Part shown: positions 1 through 9,369 of the stretch, in pieces | Layout of the letters: each line of letters starts with the position of its first letter | Numbering within the stretch: position 1 is the stretch's first letter | Origin: Chitinophagales bacterium | GTDB lineage: Bacteria > Bacteroidota > Bacteroidia > Chitinophagales > Chitinophagaceae | Direction: 5' to 3' | Assembly: GCA_017303395.1 (NCBI GenBank) | Contig: JAFLBN010000006.1 | Location: 1 to 64,000, forward strand | DNA: 64,000 nucleotides | The notes under the pieces: generated by a model | Databases searched by the model: none | Seen by the model: only the letters and a program-made list of their open reading frames with translations | Told to the model about the DNA's origin: nothing | Program-made: the position numbers and the translations under genes

Positions 1-446
1 ACATACCTAAATACCAGTGGACCAGAAACGGAACGAATATTACAGGAGCCATCAGCAATGTATGGGGTGCAAGTACACTGAGCAACAACGACCAGATATG
101 CGTGGATATGACGAGTGGTTACCTGTGCCCGAATCCGAAGACAGCGAAGAGCAACTGTATCAAAGTGAGCATAGAGAGTACAGGCGGAACGAACATCACC
201 GGCATCTGGACAGGCAAAGAACCGAGCATCTACCCGAACCCCGCAACAGAGAAGCTGATAATAGAAGGGATAGATAAAGGAACAAAAATACAATTAACAG
301 ATGTACTGGGCAGAGTATTGATAAAAGCGACAGCTGCTAGCGAAACTATGGAGTTGACCATGAGCCATCTGGCATCTGGCAGCTACATGCTGACGCTTAG
401 CAAAGACAATGGCGATAGGATGAGTGTGAAAGTGGTGAAGGAGTAG
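1..446 (+). CDS. 3' end of a secreted protein with a type IX secretion sorting domain
   Basis: Only the C-terminal part is present; the frame is open from base 3 and the gene begins outside the window. The final 75 or so residues read as a T9SS C-terminal sorting domain: a YPNPAT motif, then a short beta-sandwich with a GSYMLTL-type strand and a terminal VKVVKE strand. In Bacteroidota this domain sends a protein across the outer membrane and is then cleaved or anchored. The preceding residues (QWTRNGTNITGA) look like an Ig/PKD-like adhesin repeat. The protein is probably a large surface or extracellular protein; its catalytic or binding part cannot be seen. Confidence 0.85.
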   Translation, partial: IPKYQWTRNGTNITGAISNVWGASTLSNNDQICVDMTSGYLCPNPKTAKSNCIKVSIESTGGTNITGIWTGKEPSIYPNPATEKLIIEGIDKGTKIQLTDVLGRVLIKATAASETMELTMSHLASGSYMLTLSKDNGDRMSVKVVKE

Positions 447-482
447 ATGGAATAATAGTTTTTTTATTGTATATTTGTAATA

Positions 483-518
483 TACTTGTCCTCTCTTAGT
501 ATTAAGAGAGGACAAGTA
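483..518. terminator. Intrinsic terminator after the T9SS protein
   Basis: A perfect 16-bp inverted repeat (483-498 with 503-518) around a 4-base GTAT loop begins 36 bases after the stop codon. The poly-U tract is weak (ATTTTAAG), so termination may be partial. Confidence 0.7.
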
Positions 519-558
519 ATTTTAAGCAACACTGAAACAAAAAATAAAATGCAGAAAT

Positions 559-666
559 CTGCAACAAACTGCAACAAAACATAAAAAGTTTAATTGGTTT
601 AATTGCAGTTATAGTATTACAGAATAAACCGTAACCATTCGTAACCGTTTTGTACAACAGGTACAA
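559..666. repeat. Four consecutive short tandem duplications upstream of aspS
   Basis: Four different 9-10 bp units are each present twice in direct tandem: CTGCAACAAA at 559-568 and 569-578; GTTTAATTG at 588-596 and 597-605; CGTAACCRTT at 630-639 and 640-649; GTACAA at 652 and 661 (9-bp period). AACTGCAA (567-574) is also the exact inverse of TTGCAGTT (603-610). The block fills the non-coding gap of about 290 bp before aspS. No good TAnnTTTG promoter was found there. It could be an operator array or a structured leader. Confidence 0.6.
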
Positions 667-735
667 GGTCAATTCCGCTAAATCGGTGTATCTTGCAGCA
701 CTTAGGAAATAGTATATTTATTTATAATTTTTAAT

Positions 736-2508
736 ATGTATCGTAGTCATACTTGTGGCGAATTAAGATTGGATAATCAAGGGGCTGAAGTAACCCTTGC
801 AGGATGGGTACAAACCGTCCGCAAATTTGGTAGCATCACTTTCGTAGATCTGCGAGACCGTTATGGCATTACGCAGTTGTTGTTCAACGAAGCACTGAAT
901 CCACGTCTTGATGAAACACCATTGGGCCGCGAGTTTGTACTACAGGTAAAAGGTACGGTTGCAGAACGCAGTAATAAAAACCCTAAACTGGCTACAGGCG
1001 ATGTTGAGATATTGGTGAATGATTTTGCCATCATGAATAGTGCTGCGACACCGCCGTTTACAATAGAAGAAGAAACGGATGGTGGCGATGAGTTGAGGAT
1101 GAAGTATCGTTATCTGGATTTGCGGCGCCCGGCGTTAAAACGCAATCTGGAACTGCGATATAAAGTGAATCGTAGTGTGCGAAATTACCTTGATACATTG
1201 GGCTTCTGGGATATAGAGACTCCATTCCTGATAAAGAGTACACCTGAAGGTGCGCGCGACTTCATTGTGCCTAGCCGTATGAACGAAGGTCAGTTTTATG
1301 CCCTGCCACAAAGCCCACAGACATTCAAGCAATTGCTGATGGTGAGCGGTTATGACAGGTACTATCAAATAGTAAAATGCTTCCGCGATGAGGATTTGCG
1401 TGCAGATAGGCAACCTGAATTTACACAGGTAGACTGTGAAATGAGCTTTGTAGAACAGGAAGATATCCTGAACACATTTGAAGGCCTGTTTAAACATGTT
1501 TTCAAAGATGTGAAAGGGGTAGAGATAGACTACAACTTCCCGCGCATGACGTGGGAAGATGCTATGTGGAACTACGGTAACGATAAGCCCGATATACGTT
1601 TTGAAATGAAGATTCAGAACCTGAAAACTGAGAACAAAGTATATGCTGAGGTGCTGAATGGGGTAGATTTCAAAGTGTTCAGCGAGGCCGAAACAATATT
1701 GGCAATAGCAGTTCCCGGTGCAAGCGAATATACACGTAAGCAACTGGACGAACTGACTGAATGGGTGAAGCGTCCGCAGATTGGCATGAGTGGGGTAGTA
1801 AATGTGAAATGCAATGCTGATGGTACTTTCAAAAGCAGCGTAGATAAGTTCTTCAGTGAAGATAAGCTCAAAGAGGTAGCTCAGTTCTGTGGTGCAAATG
1901 CCGGAGACCTGATACTGATACTGGCAGGTCCTGAAACTCGTACTCGCAAAGCAATGAGCGAGCTGCGCCTTGAAATGGGTAACAAACTGGGCCTGCGCAA
2001 TCCTGACGATTATAAACCTTTATGGGTTATAGACTTCCCATTGTTTGAATATGCGGAAGAAGAGAATCGTTGGGTGGCGCGTCACCATCCGTTTACATCG
2101 CCAAAACCGGAACAGATAGAGTTGATGAATAATCCTGCCCGTTTTGGTGAAATCAAGGCTAATGCCTACGACATCGTGCTGAATGGTACGGAAATAGGTG
2201 GTGGTTCTATACGCATCTACCAGAAAGATCTGCAGGAGAAGATGTTTGCAGCTTTGGGGATGGATAAGGAAGAAGCGCATGAAAAATTTGGTTTCCTTTT
2301 AGGTGCATTTGAATACGGTGCTCCACCGCATGGTGGTATTGCATTTGGCTTCGACAGGCTTTGTGCATTGCTCGGTGGTCAGGAAAGCATTCGCGACTTC
2401 ATAGCCTTCCCTAAAAATAATGCTGGCAGGGATGTGATGCTGGATGCGCCAAGTGCGGTAGATAAGGCTCAATTGGACGAATTGGGGCTACAGCACAAAA
2501 ACTCATAA
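736..2508 (+). CDS. aspS: Aspartyl-tRNA synthetase
   Basis: Class II aminoacyl-tRNA synthetase that charges tRNA-Asp with aspartate using ATP in the cytosol. The 590-residue length is that of the bacterial-type enzyme. An N-terminal OB-fold anticodon-binding domain (about residues 1-110) is followed by the catalytic domain with motif 2 ([16 protein letters not shown], near residue 216), the bacterial GAD insertion, and motif 3 (GIAFGFDRL, near residue 535). The ATG at 736 starts directly on the conserved [10 protein letters not shown] sequence. The gene stands alone, with its own repeat-rich upstream region. Whether it is the discriminating or the Asp/Asn type was not determined. Confidence 0.97.
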   Translation: MYRSHTCGELRLDNQGAEVTLAGWVQTVRKFGSITFVDLRDRYGITQLLFNEALNPRLDETPLGREFVLQVKGTVAERSNKNPKLATGDVEILVNDFAIMNSAATPPFTIEEETDGGDELRMKYRYLDLRRPALKRNLELRYKVNRSVRNYLDTLGFWDIETPFLIKSTPEGARDFIVPSRMNEGQFYALPQSPQTFKQLLMVSGYDRYYQIVKCFRDEDLRADRQPEFTQVDCEMSFVEQEDILNTFEGLFKHVFKDVKGVEIDYNFPRMTWEDAMWNYGNDKPDIRFEMKIQNLKTENKVYAEVLNGVDFKVFSEAETILAIAVPGASEYTRKQLDELTEWVKRPQIGMSGVVNVKCNADGTFKSSVDKFFSEDKLKEVAQFCGANAGDLILILAGPETRTRKAMSELRLEMGNKLGLRNPDDYKPLWVIDFPLFEYAEEENRWVARHHPFTSPKPEQIELMNNPARFGEIKANAYDIVLNGTEIGGGSIRIYQKDLQEKMFAALGMDKEEAHEKFGFLLGAFEYGAPPHGGIAFGFDRLCALLGGQESIRDFIAFPKNNAGRDVMLDAPSAVDKAQLDELGLQHKNS

Positions 2509-2528
2509 CATGTTGTGAAAAACAGCTA

Positions 2529-2559
2529 TTTTGAAATTATAATCTGATTGTTATCTTTA
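2529..2559 (+). promoter_or_regulatory. Candidate promoter of the lipoprotein gene
   Basis: TTTTG at 2529-2533 and TATCTTTA at 2552-2559 (7 of 8 matches to TAnnTTTG), 18 bp apart, lie 20-50 bases before the ATG at 2579. Position and spacing fit a housekeeping Bacteroidota promoter, with one mismatch. Confidence 0.4.
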
Positions 2560-2578
2560 TACTTTGTAATTATACAGT

Positions 2579-3151
2579 ATGAAAAAACTTCTTATAGGTT
2601 CTCTTTTAACGTTGGGCGTTGCAACTGCTATGACATCGTGCAATAATGGTGAGTATGATGCAAACCCTAAGGTGGACCAAAGCGGTGTTCTGAACCCATT
2701 AGACACGTCTATTCCAGGTATTGTGTACATTGGTACTATGAAGGGGTATATAGATGGAGGACTGGTATTGTTTTCGCCTGCCTACTATACTATAAACGCA
2801 GATAACAATACACGTACTATATACGGTATGGCTAAAAATGATACTGTGTTCTGGCGTACAATATCGCTTACAGTTAGTAACGACAATTTTGGTGCTACTA
2901 AAGACGATACTCTTACGAGCGCAGTGTTCACTTATTCTGTGTACGATACTGTTCGTAAAGTGCACAAAAAATACATTGCTAACCCAACTGATAAAAAGAT
3001 ATTTAAAGCTGTTATCAGAGCAAATGAGAATAATACAGTAAGAGGTGTATTTGATGGCAGGCTGAATAATATTGAGCCAATCCTTCCTGTACCAGACCCT
3101 AATGATACTGTTACATTCAAAGCAATGAACTTCTACGTAGAAAAGAAATAA
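2579..3151 (+). CDS. Putative lipoprotein of unknown function
   Basis: 190 residues. A lipoprotein signal peptide is visible: MKK, a hydrophobic stretch, then MTSC, so Cys20 or so would be lipidated. The mature part is Asn/Asp-rich, with features of a small beta-rich exported domain (VYIGTMKGYIDGGLVLFSP, and a C-terminal DTVTFKAMNFYVEKK strand). I do not recognise the family. The gene is monocistronic: its own candidate promoter lies upstream, a strong terminator downstream, and the next gene is convergent. Confidence 0.75.
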   Translation: MKKLLIGSLLTLGVATAMTSCNNGEYDANPKVDQSGVLNPLDTSIPGIVYIGTMKGYIDGGLVLFSPAYYTINADNNTRTIYGMAKNDTVFWRTISLTVSNDNFGATKDDTLTSAVFTYSVYDTVRKVHKKYIANPTDKKIFKAVIRANENNTVRGVFDGRLNNIEPILPVPDPNDTVTFKAMNFYVEKK

Positions 3152-3173
3152 TTGTATAGAGTTATTATAAAAT

Positions 3174-3200
3174 AAAAAGGATGCTATCAGCATCCTTTTT
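3174..3200. terminator. Intrinsic terminator (bidirectional)
   Basis: AAAAAGGATGC pairs with GCATCCTTTTT around a TATCA loop (11-bp stem). It has A-runs and T-runs on both sides and sits between two convergent genes. Confidence 0.85.
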
Positions 3201-3249
3201 ATTTTAATGAAATATTTTGGTGAAATGTCTTAATTAGAATTATAGCTAT

Positions 3250-4758
3250 CTACCTGTTAGAACCCGGTGGGCATATCAGACCTCTTCTGTACTTGTTTTC
3301 TCCTCCTCGCAGAAACCTTGGAACAAATCTTCTGAGTCCGCTGTTGGGGTCACTATAGCCGTTGTCATAAGTACGTGATCGTACTACTTTTTCACGTTTG
3401 GTAATTTTGAATGCAAGCCCTGAGTAGACGTCAATATTACTAATGTTTTGTCCCGCAACTGCTGATATCAGTGTATTAGACCCAAGGAACAATGGCCCCA
3501 GATACATAACTGCACCCATATTCAGCGAACGGTAACGCATCATTGTAATAGGTATTCCAAACTTAAAGAACTTAAGGTCTATTCGTGGTGTTACGTTGAG
3601 GTAACCAACATATCCCGGGCGGAATACGCTGCTGTTACTGCCTTTCATATTCAATAGGGTATTTACGGATATAAACAGCCCTCCGCCTGCATTGTAATCA
3701 AGGTTTGCCCTTAATGCAGTTGGCAATCCTATCCTGAACTTCTCACCGTCTTCCTGCACTTTAATACGTCCTGCAGTTGCCTGTCTGTTAAGAAATGAGC
3801 CAAACTCCTGTTGGTCTGCATCTGCAAATTCCAACTGGTCAAAGTCTGTCTTTCCTGCATTAACATTGTATGCTGCACTACCTCTGTCGCCCACATAGCC
3901 TACACTGCCTATATCTGTAATTGAAATGCCGATTTTATATAAATAAATGTCTTTCTTGTCAAGTTCTACATAAGGATGGTAGGAGTACTGTATTCCTATA
4001 TCTAAGCCCAAACCACCACGGCCTGCGCGTTGTGCAAGGTCGCCGTTTTGCCCAGGTACTGTGTTATAGGTATATAATGCAGTGAGGTCGCCATTGGCAT
4101 ATACTGCTGAATCGCCCAAGCGTTGGTAGGTAAGATCTCCTGCAAAGGCATTAATAGCTGCATAGCCTATCAGGTACTTTATTGTTACCCCACCGCTCAA
4201 CTTGTAATATTCATCTTCCCTGAGCATTTTGCCAAGTGTTACGCCTACTTCACCAAATGCATGTGCTGAAGCCCCTGCTTTTTTGAAGTTGAATGTGTGG
4301 TTGTAATACTGCGGGTCGTTTTCGTTGGTGTATACGTTGAATTGCTCTGCACTTACATTACCTGCATTAACTATAGCACGTGCGCGTGTATATATACCTA
4401 CCTGATATTGCTTTTTGATACTGAAAGAAGCTGCAGGCCCCATCACATCTACATTGGCCCATGCACGCTTTCTTTGGTTGTTGTTCATTTTGGTGTATTC
4501 ATAACCTTCGCGTGCTTCTTTTTCAAAATCACCTTTTATGAGCCAGCCACCATTTACCTGATATGCATTGTTGCCTGCCAACACATTGGCCGATATAACA
4601 TTAACCTCTGCTCCTGTAAGTGCGTTATTGACCAATGCCGGATTTAATGGTAACTGCATGATGGCAGGGTAGTAATTGGTAGTAAGCCCAATAAACTGCT
4701 GCGCCCCCGAATGGTAGGCCATCAATAGTAAACACCCTGATATTATTCGTTTAATCAT
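3250..4758 (-). CDS. DUF5723-family outer-membrane protein
   Basis: 502 residues with a signal peptide (MIKRIISGCLLLMAYHSGAQ, cleavage after about residue 19). The mature N-terminus (TTNYYPAIMQLPLNPALV) and the many alternating aromatic/Gly strands match the Bacteroidota family annotated DUF5723, predicted outer-membrane beta-barrels related to PorP/SprF-like proteins. The last 50 residues are Arg/Gly-rich (RFVPRFLRGGENKYRRG), which is unusual for a barrel C-terminus and may form a periplasmic tail. Function is unknown; membership in the class is inferred from the N-terminus and strand pattern. Confidence 0.75.
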   Translation of the reverse strand: MIKRIISGCLLLMAYHSGAQQFIGLTTNYYPAIMQLPLNPALVNNALTGAEVNVISANVLAGNNAYQVNGGWLIKGDFEKEAREGYEYTKMNNNQRKRAWANVDVMGPAASFSIKKQYQVGIYTRARAIVNAGNVSAEQFNVYTNENDPQYYNHTFNFKKAGASAHAFGEVGVTLGKMLREDEYYKLSGGVTIKYLIGYAAINAFAGDLTYQRLGDSAVYANGDLTALYTYNTVPGQNGDLAQRAGRGGLGLDIGIQYSYHPYVELDKKDIYLYKIGISITDIGSVGYVGDRGSAAYNVNAGKTDFDQLEFADADQQEFGSFLNRQATAGRIKVQEDGEKFRIGLPTALRANLDYNAGGGLFISVNTLLNMKGSNSSVFRPGYVGYLNVTPRIDLKFFKFGIPITMMRYRSLNMGAVMYLGPLFLGSNTLISAVAGQNISNIDVYSGLAFKITKREKVVRSRTYDNGYSDPNSGLRRFVPRFLRGGENKYRRGLICPPGSNR

Positions 4759-4942
4759 TTAGTCTTAATTCCTTGATTTGTATTGAAATACGTAGCTAAG
4801 GGGTTCGGCAAGATACTTATTATTGCTAAGTATTGACATACAACACTATAACGTAATTGTAAAATGTTTAGTGAGTAATAAGCTCAATATGTTTAATATT
4901 TACAATTTAAAGACATGTTTTGTTGATTACTTACTATAAATA

Positions 4943-4969
4943 AAATAGCCACTTATTAAGTGGCTATTT
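4943..4969. terminator. Intrinsic terminator after sucC
   Basis: AAATAGCCACTT and AAGTGGCTATTT form a 12-bp stem around a 3-base loop. It lies 26 bases beyond the sucC stop on the minus strand, with A/T runs on both sides. Confidence 0.8.
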
Positions 4970-4994
4970 ATTATTGAAATTGGTTTATTGCTTA

Positions 4995-6215
4995 TTAGTT
5001 TGCACTAACTGCTTGCTGTACAAGTGCTGCAGCCTCGCTCAGCAGTATAGCTGATTGTACTTTCAGACCACTGTTCTCAATCAGTTCTTTCGCTACTTCG
5101 GCATTGGTACCTTGCAGGCGAACGATGATTGGAATATTGATATTGCCCAGGTTTTTGTAAGCCTCGATAACACCGGCAGCAACCCTGTCGCAACGAACGA
5201 TACCACCAAAGATATTGATAAGGATAGCCTTAACGTTAGGGTCTTTCATGATGATACGGAAACCTGCTTCTACAGTTTGTGCGTTTGCAGTACCACCTAC
5301 GTCCAGGAAGTTTGCCGGCTCACCACCTGCAAGCTTAATCATATCCATTGTAGCCATTGCAAGGCCTGCACCGTTTACCATACAACCTACGTTACCGTCC
5401 AGTTTTACATAGTTCAGGTTGAATTCGCCTGCTTCTACTTCCGTAGGATCTTCTTCGCTCTTATCGCGCATGTCTGCGATGTCTGCATGACGCATCAGTG
5501 CGTTGTCATCCAGGCTCATTTTGCAGTCAACAGCAAATATTTTATCATCTGCAGATTTGAACAGTGGGTTGATTTCCAACATCGCACAGTCAAGACCTAC
5601 ATATGCATTATATAGGTTAGTTACAAACTTCACCATGTTTTTGTGAGCTTCACCGCTCAGACCCAGGTTGAAGGCAATTTTACGAGCCTGAAAACCTTGC
5701 AGCGGCATGTTTGGAGCTACCCACTCTTTGTATATTTTCTCAGGTGTGTGGTGTGCTACTTCTTCAATGTCCATACCACCTTCGGTACTGTACATGATTA
5801 CATTTTGTTTCTTAGCACGATCCAACAGGATAGAGATGTAGAATTCTTTACGTTCGCTAGGGCCATCGTAATACATGTCCTGCGCTATCAGAATCTTGTT
5901 TACTTTTTTACCTGCAGGACCTGTCTGGATGGTAACCAGTGTATTGCCCAGTATGTTTTTAGCTACTGTAGCAACGTCTTCTGCACTTTTGATAACTTTT
6001 ACACCGTTTTGCTCAGGTACTTCTACCATAGTACCCTTACCACGGCCACCGGCATGAATCTGCGCTTTAACAACGGCAAATTTTGTACCCGATTCTGTAG
6101 ATATCTGGTTGTATGCTTTTACTGCGTCGTCAACAGTTTCTACAGCTACACCGTTTTGTGTAGGTACGTTGTAACGCTTCAATAATTCTTTGGCTTGATA
6201 TTCATGCAAATTCAT
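4995..6215 (-). CDS. sucC: Succinyl-CoA synthetase (ADP-forming) beta subunit
   Basis: TCA-cycle enzyme subunit that, with SucD, interconverts succinyl-CoA and succinate with substrate-level phosphorylation. The 406 residues begin with the typical MNLHEYQAKELLKRY. An ATP-grasp domain occupies about residues 1-240 (AQIHAGGRGKG; CAMLEINPL; DCKMSLDDNA), followed by a CoA-ligase domain with NIFGGIVRCDRVAAG near residue 320. SucD is not in the window, so the two subunits are encoded apart here. A degenerate promoter (TTG 6272, TATCTTCG 6244-6251 on the minus strand) lies upstream. Confidence 0.97.
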   Translation of the reverse strand: MNLHEYQAKELLKRYNVPTQNGVAVETVDDAVKAYNQISTESGTKFAVVKAQIHAGGRGKGTMVEVPEQNGVKVIKSAEDVATVAKNILGNTLVTIQTGPAGKKVNKILIAQDMYYDGPSERKEFYISILLDRAKKQNVIMYSTEGGMDIEEVAHHTPEKIYKEWVAPNMPLQGFQARKIAFNLGLSGEAHKNMVKFVTNLYNAYVGLDCAMLEINPLFKSADDKIFAVDCKMSLDDNALMRHADIADMRDKSEEDPTEVEAGEFNLNYVKLDGNVGCMVNGAGLAMATMDMIKLAGGEPANFLDVGGTANAQTVEAGFRIIMKDPNVKAILINIFGGIVRCDRVAAGVIEAYKNLGNINIPIIVRLQGTNAEVAKELIENSGLKVQSAILLSEAAALVQQAVSAN

Positions 6216-6330
6216 GACTGCAAACGATTTTTAAAATACGGGGCGAAGATAATCTTAATTGCTTAATAACTCAACCTCGAATTTGGTCAATTTATATAGA
6301 TATGTGTAAAACTTGTCTATATATGAAGAA

Positions 6331-7227
6331 TTAGAATAATGTTCCCTCATTATACAGCCGTGGTGGTGTAAGGGTAGTGCCGCAATGCTTGTTCAGTTGC
6401 TCTATCAGGTACTTGATAAGTTCTGGGCTGTGCAGCTCTTCGTGCTGGTGCATAAAGAAGTAGCATTTTTCAAGCCCTTGCTCCATCCATACTTTTATCC
6501 GTTGCACCCAGTCATCGATACGGGTGTAATCGCTGGTATGCAGGGAATTGCCCACAAAACGTATGAAACATTCGGGTGTGCTCAGATGCATGTGTACGTA
6601 GTTGCGTTTGCCTGCGGCATCTGTGATGATAGTACCACGACTATTTGCCTGCAGATAATTGTAGATGTCTTTGTTATATCCATCGGCATATACATCATCG
6701 TGCCTCAGTTCCAGAAACAACGGAACATCTTGCGGAAAGTCGTCTATGAATGCACGTATCGTATCAAAATGTTTTACACCCATTTGCGGGTGAGGCATCA
6801 GGAAGATGGGGCCGAGGCTATCGCCAAATTCTGTAATGGCTTCCAGGAAAGCACCAGTTTCTACACCTGTATTCTTCAGGCGTTTCAGGTGTGTGATGGT
6901 TTGCGGAAATTTTGGGAAAAACTTGAAGCCTTTGGGTACTTTGCTCTTCCAGCGCAATACATCGGCAGGAGCGGGCGATTTGTAGAACGTGGCATTCATC
7001 TCTATACAATTGAAGAGACGTGCATAATGCTCCAGGAAGTCTTTGTCTTTAGTACCTAGCGGGTATAGCTTGCCTACCCAATCTTTGCGTCCCCATTTAG
7101 CACAGCCTATCCAGAATTGTGTATTGCCCTTGCCTGTTTTCAGTACTTCTGTAGTAACTGTAGGGTCGGGTGGAAGTGTAAAATTGATACTGTCAAGTTC
7201 CTGTTCAGATACTCTGCCAAATTCCAT
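6331..7227 (-). CDS. DUF72 family protein
   Basis: 298 residues with the DUF72 (YecE-like) TIM-barrel sequence: WIGCAKWGRKDWVGKLYP near residue 39, then NCIEMNATFYKSPAPADVLRW, PKGFKFFPKFPQTITH, and the C-terminal YFFMHQHEELHSPELIKYL. Family members are widespread but biochemically uncharacterised. The extra 35 residues before the barrel are common in Bacteroidota members. The gene is followed in the same direction by small genes without obvious functional links. Confidence 0.85.
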   Translation of the reverse strand: MEFGRVSEQELDSINFTLPPDPTVTTEVLKTGKGNTQFWIGCAKWGRKDWVGKLYPLGTKDKDFLEHYARLFNCIEMNATFYKSPAPADVLRWKSKVPKGFKFFPKFPQTITHLKRLKNTGVETGAFLEAITEFGDSLGPIFLMPHPQMGVKHFDTIRAFIDDFPQDVPLFLELRHDDVYADGYNKDIYNYLQANSRGTIITDAAGKRNYVHMHLSTPECFIRFVGNSLHTSDYTRIDDWVQRIKVWMEQGLEKCYFFMHQHEELHSPELIKYLIEQLNKHCGTTLTPPRLYNEGTLF

Positions 7228-7258
7228 AAGGTGAAGTTAATGCAAGAGCGGGTAAAAA

Positions 7259-7609
7259 TTACTTGCCTACAAACTCTACAAAATACAGCCAACCTAACAC
7301 TACGGCTGCCGCAGCCAGAAACTTGGCAAAGCGGATAATGATATGCGCTTCTTTCTTTTCGGTTTGTGGTGGGGTGTCGAAAACGGTGCGATAGCCCGAA
7401 TAGCGCAGCAGGTTTACAGCCAGTGGAACGTCTTGTTCTTTTACCTGTAGTTTAATGCCACCCAATGCATTAGAGAGTACAGGATTTACCTGTACAGTAT
7501 GCTCGTCTTGTATGTAGCACTCAATGCCATCGGCCTCCAATCTTCCCTTCAATAGCTGCGCGTGGAAGGCCACTGCAAATACGGCTATTGTTATCAGTCG
7601 TGTACTCAT
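7259..7609 (-). CDS. DUF2007-like protein with C-terminal membrane anchor
   Basis: 116 residues. Residues 1-70 (HAQLLKGRLEADGIECYIQD, then GGIKLQVKEQDVPLAVNLL) resemble the DUF2007 fold, a ferredoxin-like domain often called a putative signal-transducing protein. A single hydrophobic helix follows near residues 93-113 (FAKFLAAAAVVLGWLYFVEF), so the domain is probably held at the inner membrane facing the cytoplasm. It lies 31 bases upstream of the DUF72 gene on the same strand and may be co-transcribed with it. Confidence 0.6.
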   Translation of the reverse strand: MSTRLITIAVFAVAFHAQLLKGRLEADGIECYIQDEHTVQVNPVLSNALGGIKLQVKEQDVPLAVNLLRYSGYRTVFDTPPQTEKKEAHIIIRFAKFLAAAAVVLGWLYFVEFVGK

Positions 7610-7675
7610 GTTACATGCAAGTTAGGCCATAGGTCTTATGCGGCAGTATTGGTATCTGTGATGTGTGTATAAAGT

Positions 7676-8020
7676 TTATTGCTTCTTTTTCTTGCTCGAT
7701 TTTGCCTTGCTGTTAAAGTCGAGACAAAGATTAACCCAATACTGTAAGTCCGATTCCTTTTTGATGTAATCAAAGTCTACATACACATAGCCTTTCATCG
7801 GTTTGCCTTTCATATCCATCGGGCGAACGCCCTGTTTCTCAAGTGATACTTCATATACATCAGGGTCTATGCGGCAGAGGATTTCTTTGTCGTTCACACA
7901 GATGCACATCTTATCATTGACCATAAAACACATGCCGCTGAACATGGTTTTTTCTTCTAGTTGTTCTATATGTGCTAATGCCTCGCGGATGCGATTGGCT
8001 ACAGTTTCATTAACAGGCAT
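7676..8020 (-). CDS. TfoX/Sxy N-terminal domain protein
   Basis: 114 residues matching the TfoX N-terminal domain: a helix, then MFSGMCFMVNDKMCICVNDKEILCRID, then MKGKPMKGYVYVDFDYI. In gammaproteobacteria this domain belongs to a competence regulator; stand-alone copies in Bacteroidota have no shown role. The C-terminal TfoX domain is absent and the protein ends in a Lys-rich tail (KAKSSKKKKQ). It is 13 bases downstream of the next membrane-protein gene on the same strand. Confidence 0.75.
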   Translation of the reverse strand: MPVNETVANRIREALAHIEQLEEKTMFSGMCFMVNDKMCICVNDKEILCRIDPDVYEVSLEKQGVRPMDMKGKPMKGYVYVDFDYIKKESDLQYWVNLCLDFNSKAKSSKKKKQ

Positions 8021-8033
8021 GTCTGTGATGTGT

Positions 8034-8612
8034 TTATGCGTTCTTTACAAATTTAGTCTTTGCAATGAAACTACCCGTTATCAGCCCCAGTACTATACCA
8101 CCCGCCAGTATTAGCGATAGGTTGACGATGAAACCCAATAGCGGTTGCTTAATGTATTCCATAGATGAGTTGATAGCTGTGACTGTAAGTGCAGCACACA
8201 CCCAGCCGATGAGGCTGAGAGGTATCCAATTGATAGCTTTGGGTGAATAGGGTTTCAGCAACAGGTATTGCATAATACCAACAGACAGCCCTCCAACACT
8301 AACGCTATACAATAAGTAACGTTCACCGAAATCTACATGGCCGTATATTTTTACAAGATCGAAAATGAGGAAGGGGAGGCCTGCACCTAATGCAGTGTAC
8401 CATACCCATTTGATGCCGATGCTGCTATACTTGCGGAGGCGCAACCATTGTGTAAGCCCCACACCGAGCCCCACACTAATGCCGAGATAAAACTGATAAC
8501 CTTCTATACCCAGCCCATCAAATATGCCCGATAGGATGAGTATAAATACAACACTCAACAACCAACCAAGAAAAGTGGAGAGTGTCCATTTTTTGAGAGA
8601 TATGCTATTCAT
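8034..8612 (-). CDS. Predicted polytopic membrane protein
   Basis: 192 residues with about six hydrophobic helices and Gly-rich turns (YLGISVGLGVGLTQWLRL; SVSVGGLSVGIMQYLLLKPYS; LILAGGIVLGLITGSFIA). Two similar halves, each ending in GxxxGxxQxLxL plus a basic/aromatic segment, suggest an internal duplication. I do not recognise a named family. Its first 25 residues and the underlying DNA are nearly the same as the start of the unrelated lipoprotein gene at 8710-9369. Confidence 0.75.
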   Translation of the reverse strand: MNSISLKKWTLSTFLGWLLSVVFILILSGIFDGLGIEGYQFYLGISVGLGVGLTQWLRLRKYSSIGIKWVWYTALGAGLPFLIFDLVKIYGHVDFGERYLLYSVSVGGLSVGIMQYLLLKPYSPKAINWIPLSLIGWVCAALTVTAINSSMEYIKQPLLGFIVNLSLILAGGIVLGLITGSFIAKTKFVKNA

Positions 8613-8615
8613 AGC
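8560..8615 (-). repeat. Duplicated gene start, copy 1
   Basis: 56 bp covering the start codon and first 17 or so codons of the membrane-protein gene. It aligns without gaps to 9317-9372 with 7 mismatches (49 of 56 identical). Confidence 0.85.
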
Positions 8616-8709
8616 GTTTATTTTAAGCGCACAATATGAATATCTTAGACCAAATAAACAAAGAGATAAATCAGTTACGGCTTAATTTTATAATGGCTTT
8701 AACTTGAGA

Positions 8710-9369
8710 TTACTTTACGTAAAATGCATAACTGCCTGCGTTATTAAATGCATCTTCAGACCTTTTTTGGTAGAATTCGTCTACTGAATTTTTTAAAAAT
8801 GGATAGTTGCAATTTCCCTGATTACTGTTATAGAATGTAAAGGCATAGTATTCATGCTTGCATTGTGTCACACCAGTTATGCTCCCGGTTCCGTTACTTC
8901 GTGTAGTGGCAAATTCCAGCATATACAAGCCAGCTTGTTGGGTAATAAATGCTGCTTTGTATTTATAGGTGTTATTCTCATATTTGTAGGAGATGTCAGT
9001 AGAGCTTTCGCCACTCTTTGACCCCTCGTACACAATAATTTTAGGATTAGTAATCGCGATGCTACCCACCTTATTTAAGTCAATAAGACTGAACCCAGCG
9101 TTGAAGTCAAAGTTATTAAGCGTATAGTATTTGCCATTTTGTGAATTCTTTAGGCTATTGCTAAATTCTTGTTCTATCCATATAGTATCACCGATATTAA
9201 ATGTGTCTTTTACAGGAGATGTTTTTACAGGTAGTGTAAAGTATAAGTTTATCTGATTGCTGATTCCGTTACATTCTTTGTTCTTACCACAACTGATAAG
9301 AAAAAGGACACTTGGTAACCAACCAAGAAAGGTGGACAGCATCCATTTTTTGAGAGAGATGGCATTCAT
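8710..9369 (-). CDS. Putative lipoprotein with a borrowed N-terminus
   Basis: 219 residues. The start MNAISLKKWMLSTFLGWL is nearly the same as that of the neighbouring six-helix membrane protein, but here the helix ends in LISC, a lipobox with Cys27, so it should work as a lipoprotein signal peptide. The mature part (DTFNIGDTIWIEQEFSNSL; QQAGLYMLEFATT) has the beta-rich, Asn/Ser/Thr-rich look of a Bacteroidota surface lipoprotein; I know no family for it. The coding sequence is more AT-rich by eye than the genes around it. The chimera suggests that a 5' end was copied onto a new body. Confidence 0.7.
   Translation of the reverse strand: MNAISLKKWMLSTFLGWLPSVLFLISCGKNKECNGISNQINLYFTLPVKTSPVKDTFNIGDTIWIEQEFSNSLKNSQNGKYYTLNNFDFNAGFSLIDLNKVGSIAITNPKIIVYEGSKSGESSTDISYKYENNTYKYKAAFITQQAGLYMLEFATTRSNGTGSITGVTQCKHEYYAFTFYNSNQGNCNYPFLKNSVDEFYQKRSEDAFNNAGSYAFYVK

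Noticed and set aside
17-277. Plus-strand frame overlapping the T9SS protein
   Set aside because: Its product is a Glu/Arg/His-rich string, while the other frame gives a clear sorting domain.
631-656. GTAACC pair before aspS as an ECF promoter like the one at 24380
   Set aside because: No CGTC occurs 16 bases downstream of either copy, and the preceding base differs.
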